Shown piece after piece: positions 17,348 to 25,034 of a stretch of DNA of 64,000 bases. This DNA comes from Anaerolineales bacterium (lineage in GTDB: Bacteria > Chloroflexota > Anaerolineae > Anaerolineales > UBA11858), in contig JANQED010000004.1 of the NCBI GenBank assembly GCA_028278545.1, forward strand, positions 141,477-205,476, in the 5' to 3' direction. Made by a program: the position numbers and the translations under genes. The first letter of the stretch is position 1; each line of letters opens with the position of its first letter. The notes beneath the pieces were generated by a model that saw only the letters and a list, made by a program, of their open reading frames with translations, ran no database searches and had not been told where the DNA came from.

Positions 17348-20300
17348 ATGCTCTCAGGTTACACGCTGCGTTACCGCTTGGGGAAAGGTGAATGGCGAGA
17401 GTTCCAACTATCGAAAGAGAATACGCTGATTGGGCGAGGAGCAGATTGCGATCTGACATTGGATCACAAGGAAGTTTCTCGTAGGCACGCCCGCCTCAGC
17501 CTTGTTGGGGGAGAGATCTTATTGACCGATCTTGGTTCAAGCAACGGTACGTTTATAGAAGGAGAATCTATCGCGCCGAATACCCCCGTCCCGCTTTCGG
17601 CTGGCAAGCACTTCGAAATTGGCGGGTTTGTCTTGACATTGCAGGTTGCCGGTGTCGAAGCCACGAGCGTGGCTGATGATCAAGCCCCCTCGCGGGAAGA
17701 GGTCTTTCATTTGCGCTATCGCTTAGCTGGCGGAGAGTGGCAGACTTACATCCTCCCGGATGGAGAGACTTCGTTTGGGCGCGGTGGGGAGAATGACTTG
17801 GTTTTCGAAGATGAAGAGACCTCACGCCACCACGCTGTGCTGGCTTTCGCCGGCAACAAACTATTGCTTACCGATCTAGGCTCTACGAACGGCACCTACG
17901 TAGACGGCGTGCAGTTGGCCCCACATCAGAAGCATCCCCTCCAGATTGGGCAGTTCATTCTCATGGGCCAGTATACGTTGTACGTGGAGTCGCCGGGCGT
18001 CGTTGGCGTGATGCACTCCGCCAGCGGGACCATGGTGATGCCTGGAGCAGCGCGCGCTTTGGAAGATGCTGGTGCCCCCAAGACGATGCTGGATGTTGAG
18101 GTAGCTACCCTGTCCACCTCGGTGCGCACCATGGACCTGGGCGGCCACGACAAAGTGACCATCGGGCGTGCTGCGGAGAACCAGGTGGTTCTGAATCACC
18201 CTTTGGTGAGCCGTTACCACGCGGTCTTGGAGCGGATGGGCAAGCGTTTTGCCATCAAAGACCTGCGCAGCACCAACGGCGTGTATGTCAATGAGCAGCG
18301 CATCGACCGCGAAGCCTACTTGAAAGATTGGGATCAGATTCGGATTGGGCCGTATGTCTTTGTTCTCTCCGGTCAGCAGCTTCAGGGCCAGATAGAGGAG
18401 GGCATCCGTATCGAAGCCATGAATGTCAACCAGGTGGTTTCTAGCGGCCTGAACTTGCTCAAGGATATCAGCCTGACCATAGAGCCGAACGAGTTTGTGG
18501 CGCTGGTGGGCATGAGCGGCGCGGGGAAATCTACCTTTATGAATGCCATCAATGGTTACTGGCCTGCCAGCCACGGCCAGGTTCTGGTGAATGGCATAAA
18601 CCTGTATGATCACTATGATATGTTCCGTGACGATATCGGTTATGTTCCGCAAAAGGATATTGTCCACGCCGAGCTGACGCCCGAGTCAGCCCTGGATTAT
18701 GTGGCCCAGTTGCGCATGCCCCCAGATACTTCGCCCCAGGAACGCCAGGCGGTGGTCAGCGAAGTGCTCGAGGATCTCGATCTCACCGAACGCAAGGATA
18801 TCCCCATCGCCCGCTTGTCGGGCGGCCAGCTCAAACGCGTCTCGATAGGCGTCGAGCTGCTGACCAAACCACGCCTGTTCTTCCTGGATGAGCCTACCAG
18901 CGGCCTGGACCCCGGCACTGAGTACGACATGATGAGATTGATGCGTCGTCTGGCAGATCAGGGGCGCACAATCATCTTGATCACCCACGCGACCAAGAAC
19001 GTGATGCTCTGCGACAAGGTCATCTTTCTGGCCCGGGGGGGCAACCTGGCCTTTTACGGCGCGCCGGAAGATGCCCTGGCGTATTTCGACCATTATCGCA
19101 CCGACCGCGAGCGCCGCGAAAAGGACATGGAATTCGACGATATTTATCGTATCCTGAACGACGAATCCCGCGGCGCGCCCGAAGCCTGGCGCGAGAGATA
19201 CCTGCAATCGCCGGTCTATCAAGAGCTGATGGGTCGAAGTGGGCCGCAGGAAGCTCTCCCCGCCCCGGGGAATATGGTGCAGGCAGGGAAAGTGCAGGGA
19301 TCAAAGAGGCGCATTTCCTCTCTGCGCCAATTTAAGGTTCTGTCGGCCAGGAATTTGAAGATATTGGTTGCCGACAAAATTTCTTTGGGCTTGATGGTTG
19401 CTTTAGCGCCTGTATTGGGGCTGATGGATTTCATTTGGGGCAATGATCTCTATGACCCCATCGTTGGCGATGCTTCAAAGATCGTCACCCTCTGGTTCAT
19501 GATGGCTCTGATCACTGTGCTCGTCGGCGCGATGAGCAGCGTCAGGGAGATCGTGAAGGAAGTCGATATCTATAAGCGCGAAAGGGCGGTCAATCTAAAG
19601 ATTCTCCCTTATGTTTTGTCGAAGATTTGGGTGGGGATCGTATTGGCGATGTATCAGGCTGGCGTTCTGCTGCTGTTTCGCATCTTGTTCGTACAGCCGA
19701 GCGTGCCTTCGGGTGCTGCCTATTTCTCCCTTTACATCACCTTGTTCCTGGGCACATTGTGCGGTTATCTGATTGGATTGGCGATCTCTGCGGCGGCCCC
19801 CAATCAAAATTCAGCTATGATGTTGATTATTGTCGTCTTGGTGCCGCAGTTCCTCTTCGCCGGTGCCCTGCTCCCCTTGGATTTGATCCCCGGCGGAGAG
19901 CAGATCAGTTTCCTGATGCCCACGCGCTGGTCCTTTGAGTCCTTCATGCGCATTACCGGCGTGGGGGAACAGATTGCTGAAGACCCCTGTTGGATCAGCT
20001 TTCCCAAGGCAGATCGCTTGAAACTGCCCGAAGAACTCAAGGCGGATTGCCCGTGTATGGGCGCGAGTATTTTCACAGCCTGCGCCGACTTCCCGGGGAT
20101 TCTGTCAGAGGATTTCTACGATGTCAACGCCCAGGCGGCTATCGCCAACCCTGAGCCGGTTGAACCGGCGCAGCCCACGCCTTATCCCTACCCCACGGCT
20201 TATCCCTCCCCCACGGCCTTGCCTACCCCCACGCTGCTGCCATCGTTGACGCCTTATCCCACCCCCTCAAACCCGCGCGACATGGATTCTTACATGGACC

Positions 20301-20677
20301 TTCGCGAGGAGCAGGGCCAGGAATACCAGGACAGCATTTTGGGCCAGTTTGACGGGTATCGAGAAGACAGCCAGGAGCAGGGGGCAGAATACTCAACTGT
20401 GCGCACCGGGCAGGGTGACCAATATGCTGCCCTTCGCGAGGCCCAAGGGGATGAATACGCGGCTGCCATGACAGCTTATGGGGATGAGCGCGCCGAATGG
20501 CAGGAATCTCGTGAGAAGGCGATCAACAGTGCCGAGGCGGTGCTGGGGTCCATCTACGACAACTTCCAACAGGCGTTTGGGGGAACGGTTGTCGGCCGGT
20601 GGACGATCATGGGCGTGATTATGGCTGCCCTGATGGGGTTGGTGCTGGTCTTCCAAAAACGTAAGGATGTGGTTTAA
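17348..20677 (+). CDS. Triple-FHA ABC transporter, ABCG-type half-transporter
   Basis: The ATG follows GGAGG by 7 nt; upstream GTG/TTG starts lack such a site. Three forkhead-associated domains (about 10-100, 115-210 and 255-345) each carry the phosphothreonine-binding pattern G-R..., S-R-x-H-A, and N-G-T or N-G-V. The ATPase follows: Walker A GMSGAGKST near 388, signature LSGGQ near 490, Walker B LFFLDEP near 510, and H in ITHAT. The ABC2 membrane part (about 670-875) follows. A large extracytoplasmic insertion lies at about 885-1070: a Pro-Thr-Tyr tract, then GQGxxY-type heptad-like repeats. A final helix (about 1080-1100) closes the protein. FHA domains suggest control by Ser/Thr kinases. 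The substrate is unknown. Confidence 0.85.
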   Translation: MLSGYTLRYRLGKGEWREFQLSKENTLIGRGADCDLTLDHKEVSRRHARLSLVGGEILLTDLGSSNGTFIEGESIAPNTPVPLSAGKHFEIGGFVLTLQVAGVEATSVADDQAPSREEVFHLRYRLAGGEWQTYILPDGETSFGRGGENDLVFEDEETSRHHAVLAFAGNKLLLTDLGSTNGTYVDGVQLAPHQKHPLQIGQFILMGQYTLYVESPGVVGVMHSASGTMVMPGAARALEDAGAPKTMLDVEVATLSTSVRTMDLGGHDKVTIGRAAENQVVLNHPLVSRYHAVLERMGKRFAIKDLRSTNGVYVNEQRIDREAYLKDWDQIRIGPYVFVLSGQQLQGQIEEGIRIEAMNVNQVVSSGLNLLKDISLTIEPNEFVALVGMSGAGKSTFMNAINGYWPASHGQVLVNGINLYDHYDMFRDDIGYVPQKDIVHAELTPESALDYVAQLRMPPDTSPQERQAVVSEVLEDLDLTERKDIPIARLSGGQLKRVSIGVELLTKPRLFFLDEPTSGLDPGTEYDMMRLMRRLADQGRTIILITHATKNVMLCDKVIFLARGGNLAFYGAPEDALAYFDHYRTDRERREKDMEFDDIYRILNDESRGAPEAWRERYLQSPVYQELMGRSGPQEALPAPGNMVQAGKVQGSKRRISSLRQFKVLSARNLKILVADKISLGLMVALAPVLGLMDFIWGNDLYDPIVGDASKIVTLWFMMALITVLVGAMSSVREIVKEVDIYKRERAVNLKILPYVLSKIWVGIVLAMYQAGVLLLFRILFVQPSVPSGAAYFSLYITLFLGTLCGYLIGLAISAAAPNQNSAMMLIIVVLVPQFLFAGALLPLDLIPGGEQISFLMPTRWSFESFMRITGVGEQIAEDPCWISFPKADRLKLPEELKADCPCMGASIFTACADFPGILSEDFYDVNAQAAIANPEPVEPAQPTPYPYPTAYPSPTALPTPTLLPSLTPYPTPSNPRDMDSYMDLREEQGQEYQDSILGQFDGYREDSQEQGAEYSTVRTGQGDQYAALREAQGDEYAAAMTAYGDERAEWQESREKAINSAEAVLGSIYDNFQQAFGGTVVGRWTIMGVIMAALMGLVLVFQKRKDVV

Positions 20678-20742
20678 CACCCATGTCTACGTCAGACTTC
20701 CGAAATTTGCTTACCCCGAATTGCGCTTGGTGAGATGCCACT

Positions 20743-20827
20743 CGTTGAGCGGAAGCTTGCCGCAGGCAAGCTGAAGTCGAAACGTCGAATTTGTTCCATC
20801 GTTCTCCCTTCGACTGCGCTCAGGGAG
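20743..20827. repeat. Dispersed palindromic repeats
   Basis: One unit (20743-20784) runs from CGTTGAGC to GTCGAAACG around the palindrome AGCTTGCC-GCA-GGCAAGCT. A second (20804-20827) contains CTTCGACTGCGCTCAGGG. The reverse-oriented relatives GCGCAGTCGAAGG and CCTGAGCCTGTCGAAGG occur at 39923-39980. These look like REP-type intergenic palindromes. Confidence 0.6.
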
Positions 20828-20838
20828 TTGCTGTTTTC

Positions 20839-20865
20839 TTGTCCGTAGCTCAGGTTACTTATAAA
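20839..20865 (+). promoter_or_regulatory. Promoter of the KARI-like gene
   Basis: TTGTCC (20839-20844) and TATAAA (20860-20865) are separated by 15 nt, the same spacing and -35 as at 1114. The start codon is 10 nt beyond. Confidence 0.45.
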
Positions 20866-20875
20866 ATTGTTTTCT

Positions 20876-21979
20876 ATGACTGCTTTGAAGAACCAATCGG
20901 AAACGAAAATCTATCCTCCAGAATCTGCCGACCCAGGTACCCTGCGCGGCCGCCTCGTCGCGGTGATCGGTTATGGCAATCAGGGCCGGGCCCAGGCCTT
21001 GAACCTGCGCGATAATGGGGTCGCTGTGATCATCGGCAACAACGCCGACGGGTACGCCGAGCGTGCTGCGGAAGATGGTTTCGAGGTGCTGGACATCCCA
21101 ACCGCTGTTGTCAGAGCTGAAATCGTCATGTTGCTCATCCCAGATGAAGTGCTCACGGCGGTTTTTGAAGAGCGGGTGAAGCCGCACCTGAAACCGGGAA
21201 GCGCCCTGGTCTTTGCCAGCGGATACAATATCGCTTTCGGCCTGATACAGGTCCCAGCCGATGTTGATGTGATCCTGCTGGCGCCGCGCATGATCGGCGT
21301 TGGCATCCGCGAACGCTTTCTCACCGGGGAGGGCTTCTATTGCCTGGTTGGGGTTGAGCAGGATGCCAGTGGGACTGCCGAGGAGATCATGCAGGCCCTG
21401 ACCTGGGCCATCGGCGGGTTGCAAAAACCGGCCATTGCGGTGACCTTTAAGCAGGAAGCCGCTCTCGATTTGTTCAACGAGCAGGCCTTTGGCCCCGCTT
21501 TTGGCCGTGTCCTGCTGACGGCTATTTCGGTCTTGCTGGAAAAGGGGCTGCCGCCCGAGGCGGTCTTGGTCGAGATGTATATCAGCGAGGAGATGGCCTA
21601 TACCTACCAGAAGATGGCCCAGGCTGGCTTGGTCCGGCAGACCTTGTTCCACTCACCGACCTCCCAGTATGGCGCCATGTCCCGGGGGACGCGCTTCCTG
21701 AGGATGGGCTTGCGCCGCAGGATGAGCAGGATTTTTGACGAGATCGAGAGGGGTGACTTTGCCAGAGAATGGAGCGGCGCCTTCGCCCGCTTGAAGTTCA
21801 AAGTGATCAAGTATTTCGCCATGCGCCAGTCCATCAACCGGGTTGAAAACCAGGTGCGCGAAGCGTTAGCAATGCAGCCTTTTGAAGGCTATCAGCCGGC
21901 AAAGGATATCAACGCCATTTTAGAAGATCCCGAAATCCAGGAGCATCTAAAAACCTTCCGAGAGACATTTGAGTTTTAG
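20876..21979 (+). CDS. Ketol-acid-reductoisomerase-like protein with altered active site
   Basis: The fold and length (367 residues) match class I KARI (IlvC), which makes branched-chain amino acid precursors. The N-terminus has the NADP-binding GYGNQGRAQALNLRDNG. The Mg-ligand motif DLFNEQ is retained. The invariant catalytic His of HGFNIHFG is missing (ASGYNIAFG), and the catalytic Lys region APKGPGH reads APRMIGVG. The second pair of Glu ligands (ECLHE) is only partly matched (YISEE). It is therefore probably not a normal IlvC. No ilv genes are nearby. The ATG at 20876 follows a TATAAA by 10 nt, so the mRNA may be leaderless. Confidence 0.75.
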   Translation: MTALKNQSETKIYPPESADPGTLRGRLVAVIGYGNQGRAQALNLRDNGVAVIIGNNADGYAERAAEDGFEVLDIPTAVVRAEIVMLLIPDEVLTAVFEERVKPHLKPGSALVFASGYNIAFGLIQVPADVDVILLAPRMIGVGIRERFLTGEGFYCLVGVEQDASGTAEEIMQALTWAIGGLQKPAIAVTFKQEAALDLFNEQAFGPAFGRVLLTAISVLLEKGLPPEAVLVEMYISEEMAYTYQKMAQAGLVRQTLFHSPTSQYGAMSRGTRFLRMGLRRRMSRIFDEIERGDFAREWSGAFARLKFKVIKYFAMRQSINRVENQVREALAMQPFEGYQPAKDINAILEDPEIQEHLKTFRETFEF

Positions 21980-22076
21980 CAGTTGTATAGATGAGAACAG
22001 CCGTTACGGAAAATGGTATGCGGACTGACACGGATTCCAGGGATTTTGTCGATACTTAGCCGGCGTTAGAACATCG

Positions 22077-22100
22077 CAACCCCGCCATCAGGCGGGGTTG
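22077..22100. terminator. Hairpin between convergent genes
   Basis: CAACCCCGCC and GGCGGGGTTG flank an ATCA loop. The same hairpin with a T-tract is found at 55146-55169. The T-tract is absent here, so termination is likely but not certain. Confidence 0.55.
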
Positions 22101-22168
22101 TGCGCGCCGCTCGTTTGCCCGGTCAAATGTCGGCGAGGTTGGCCCCAAATTTCTTGCTGGGCTAGAGC

Positions 22169-23476
22169 CTATTGCTCATCCTGGTTTTCTTCGTAGGGCC
22201 AAACTTGTGCTGGGTTTGAACTCAATAATTCCGCTGGCCCTGGATTGAAAGTGTTTGGGTCGCCGCTGGTGAACTCATATACCTTGCCTTCTGCACTGCT
22301 GGCACAATCGCCATATTCTGAGCAGGCGATCATGCCAGTCAAGCCCTGGAATCCCTCCAGGACATAGAGTGCATCCCGGACCGCTAAAGGATCGACCATC
22401 AATGATCCATCCTCTCCCTGGACAGCAACCTGAGCGATTGCCTTGAGAAGCAATGTGGCGGCATCATAGGCGTATGAATGGTAATTGGAAACCGGCTCTT
22501 CGTCATAATTGGCACGGTGAGAATCTAGGAATTCTTGATAGCTTTCGGCTTCTTGATCGTAATCGTAAGATGTGGCCGACACATAGACACCCACTGCATC
22601 TTCGCCAGCCTGCTCCAGGAAATTAGGATTCATATAGATTTCCCAGACAAAAATGGCCGCACTCTCTAAGTCGGCTGATGTTCTGGCTTCAGCGAGAAAA
22701 GCCGCTCCCTCTTCAATACCCCAACCCATGAAGTAGATGACATCTGGGGCAGCTTCAACCAGGCTGTCGACAACTGGGGCAAACTCAATACTGTGGCCTT
22801 CCATTGCTAATTCTAGAACACATTCGCCGCCTAAGTCCGCAAACGCTTGGCAGAGTGCTTCACTTTTCACCATTCGCAGTTCATCGCCTTCAACAAATAC
22901 TGTTGCCAACTTTAGCGCACCGAGGTCATTGTATGCATACTGAGCAACGCCTTTTATTTGGTGGAGGTCATTTGGCGCGGTGCGGAAATAACCCGGTGAA
23001 CGGGATTCAGGATCCGTTAGCTCTAGGCTGGTATTTGAAGGAGAAACCATAACCTTGTTGCCATCAGAGATGATGGATGATGCCACTAATGCGTTTTGTG
23101 AGCAGGTGGTCCCTAAGACCCCGACAACGGCATCATCCTCCACGAGGAGTTGTGCGCCGCGCTGTCCTGCTGATTCGTTGCATCCTGAATCAAACCTTGT
23201 GAGTTCAATCAGATGTCCGTAGAGTTCCCCGCCGAAATCATCAATGGCTATTTCAATGCCTCGGATTGAGTCGATGCCCAAATAGTGGGTTTCCCACAGC
23301 AAGTACCCGATCCTGATAGGTTCACCCTTGGCAAATTCGAGCGTATCTGGCGAAAGAGTAGGCGTGGGGGTCATATCATCCGGTGTTGGCGTACTTGTTT
23401 GCGCTAATCCCACATTCCACGTTGCAAGCAACAAGAACGTCATCATTAAGATGGTAACCACAAGTATTTTCTTCAT
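22169..23476 (-). CDS. Branched-chain amino-acid-type ABC substrate-binding protein
   Basis: This exported periplasmic-binding-fold protein (type I, LivK/amide-binding family) has 435 residues. The ATG at 23476 is chosen because AAGGAGGAA lies just upstream; it gives a signal peptide ending at LAQ. A Thr/Pro-rich linker precedes the mature domain, which has IRIGYLLWETHYLG, VVGVLGTTCSQNALVASSI (the inter-lobe ligand strand) and PDVIYFMGWG. No permease or ATPase genes are adjacent, so it may serve a transporter encoded elsewhere or act as a sensor component. Its promoter is one of four copies of a conserved element. Confidence 0.85.
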   Translation of the reverse strand: MKKILVVTILMMTFLLLATWNVGLAQTSTPTPDDMTPTPTLSPDTLEFAKGEPIRIGYLLWETHYLGIDSIRGIEIAIDDFGGELYGHLIELTRFDSGCNESAGQRGAQLLVEDDAVVGVLGTTCSQNALVASSIISDGNKVMVSPSNTSLELTDPESRSPGYFRTAPNDLHQIKGVAQYAYNDLGALKLATVFVEGDELRMVKSEALCQAFADLGGECVLELAMEGHSIEFAPVVDSLVEAAPDVIYFMGWGIEEGAAFLAEARTSADLESAAIFVWEIYMNPNFLEQAGEDAVGVYVSATSYDYDQEAESYQEFLDSHRANYDEEPVSNYHSYAYDAATLLLKAIAQVAVQGEDGSLMVDPLAVRDALYVLEGFQGLTGMIACSEYGDCASSAEGKVYEFTSGDPNTFNPGPAELLSSNPAQVWPYEENQDEQ

Positions 23477-23569
23477 CTGTTCATTCCTCCTTTTAGAACA
23501 TACGATGTTGTGGCGGCCCCATCCCAGCATACAAGCGTTTTACGTCTAAAATTGCCACCAATCTATTAC

Positions 23570-23597
23570 AGCATAGCACAATTCCCCTTCAAGTCAA
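23570..23597 (-). promoter_or_regulatory. Conserved promoter element, copy 1
   Basis: On the minus strand, TTGACT and TATGCT are separated by 16 nt. The spacer contains GAAGGGGAATT, and an extended -10 (TGC) precedes TATGCT. It drives the substrate-binding protein gene with a leader of about 87 nt. Confidence 0.8.
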
Positions 23598-23652
23598 GAA
23601 AACCCCGTCCCCGCCCCCACCTCTTGACCCCCAAATTACTCAACTGAATTCA

Positions 23653-23735
23653 GGCACTATCCAACATCTAATCTCCAATATCTAACCTCCAATCCCCAAA
23701 TCTCCGCGCCCACTGCGCTCTCCGCGGTTTATTAC
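23653..23735. repeat. CCAAT/CTCC low-complexity tract and 'tccgcggt' repeat
   Basis: 23653-23703 is a run of CAATCTCC/ATATCTAACCTCC-type units, also seen at 63271-63346. It is followed by CTCCGCGCCCACTGCGCTC and TCCGCGGT, an intergenic repeat seen in variant form at 28229 and 50101. Confidence 0.6.
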
Positions 23736-23774
23736 CACCGCCGCGGCGAACATGAGTTACAATATCCCCACGCC

Positions 23775-25034
23775 ATGCCTGAAAAACCAACGCCCGTGTC
23801 TGGCAGCCGCTTCGAGCTGCTTTACCAGCTATCCCAAACCTTCAACGCCTCCCTCGACCTCGACGAAGTCTTAGACCGCGTCATGGACGAGGTCATTGCC
23901 GCCGTTGGGGCCGAACGCGGCTTTGTGGCCCTCAAAGACGGGCAGGGCGGCCTGGACTTCCGCTCGGCGCGCGGCATCGAACACACCTCCATCGAAGACC
24001 CCGAATCCCAAATCTCCCACAGTGTGATCGAAGAAGTCCTGCAGAATGAAGAGCCGGTGCTCACCCATGACGCCCAAAGCGACGACCGCTTCAGCGACCG
24101 CGCCAGCGTGCTGGGTTTGCAACTGCGTTCCATCCTCTGCACGCCCTTGAAACTCAAAGACAAGATCCTGGGGGTCATCTATGTCGATAACCGCATCTTC
24201 TCCGGTTTTTTCACCGACGCCGAACTGGAACTGTTCAGCGCCATCGCTTCCAGCGCCGCTGTAGCCATCGAAAACGCCCGCCTCTATGAGATCGCCGTAG
24301 AAAAAGGCCGTATGGAACGCGAACTGCAAATGGCCTACCGCGTGCAGTCCAGCCTGATCGCCGAGGACCTGCCCTCCTTCCCCGGGTGGGATTTCGCTGC
24401 TTCCTGGCAGCCAGCCAGGGAAGTCTCCGGGGATTTCTACGACTTCATCCCCGTTGATGACGGGGGGCTATGTCTGGTGATCGCCGATGTGACCGATAAA
24501 GGCATGCCCGCGGCCCTCTTCATGTCTCTGACCCGCAGCCTCGTGCGCGCCAGCCTCGATCAGGCCGGTGCACTCGCCCAAGGGATCGCTCGTGCCAATG
24601 CCCTGATCTGTGCCGATTCGAATCTCAGTATGCCGGTGACCCTGTTCCTCTGCCGCCTGGATGGGGATCAAGAGATCACCTACGTCAACGCCGGGCATAA
24701 TCCCACCCTCCATTACGATGCTGCCAAAAACCAGCTCAACAAACTCACCCGCACGGGCATGTTTCTGGGCTTCGACGAGGGAGCCGAATACGGCCAGGAG
24801 ACCGTCGCCCTGAAAGCGGGCGATTTCCTGGTTTTCTACACCGACGGCGTGCCGGATGCCGTCAACCAGCACCAGGAGACTTTCGGCATGGAACGCTTCC
24901 AGCGTGTGATCGCAGAGAATCACACCGCGGCCGCCGCAGACATCCTGACCTCTGTGGAGAACGCCGTCCGAGACTTTATCGGCGATACCGCCCTGTATGA
25001 CGATCTCACCTTATTGATCGCTAAGCGTACCTAA
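23775..25034 (+). CDS. GAF-domain PP2C-type (RsbU/SpoIIE) serine phosphatase
   Basis: This probably dephosphorylates an RsbV-like anti-anti-sigma factor. The GAF domain spans about 18-170 (ends in SSAAVAIENARLYE), and a short coiled coil joins it to the phosphatase (about 190-419). The metal-binding motifs are intact: VSGDFYDF, IADVTDKGMPAALFMS, NAGHNP and YTDGVPDA, with YDDLTLL near the end. A TACAAT box ends 12 nt before the ATG, and no Shine-Dalgarno is present. It overlaps the next phosphatase gene by one base (TAATG), which means translational coupling. Confidence 0.9.
   Translation: MPEKPTPVSGSRFELLYQLSQTFNASLDLDEVLDRVMDEVIAAVGAERGFVALKDGQGGLDFRSARGIEHTSIEDPESQISHSVIEEVLQNEEPVLTHDAQSDDRFSDRASVLGLQLRSILCTPLKLKDKILGVIYVDNRIFSGFFTDAELELFSAIASSAAVAIENARLYEIAVEKGRMERELQMAYRVQSSLIAEDLPSFPGWDFAASWQPAREVSGDFYDFIPVDDGGLCLVIADVTDKGMPAALFMSLTRSLVRASLDQAGALAQGIARANALICADSNLSMPVTLFLCRLDGDQEITYVNAGHNPTLHYDAAKNQLNKLTRTGMFLGFDEGAEYGQETVALKAGDFLVFYTDGVPDAVNQHQETFGMERFQRVIAENHTAAAADILTSVENAVRDFIGDTALYDDLTLLIAKRT

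Noticed and set aside
17876..18667. 263-codon open frame on the minus strand
   Set aside because: It is antisense to the FHA and ATPase part of the ABC transporter.
20876..21979. Ordinary ilvC
   Set aside because: The catalytic His and Lys of KARI are replaced and no ilv neighbours exist, so the symbol was withheld.
22169..23476. Complete Liv-type ABC operon
   Set aside because: Only the substrate-binding protein is present; no permease or ATPase lies on either side.
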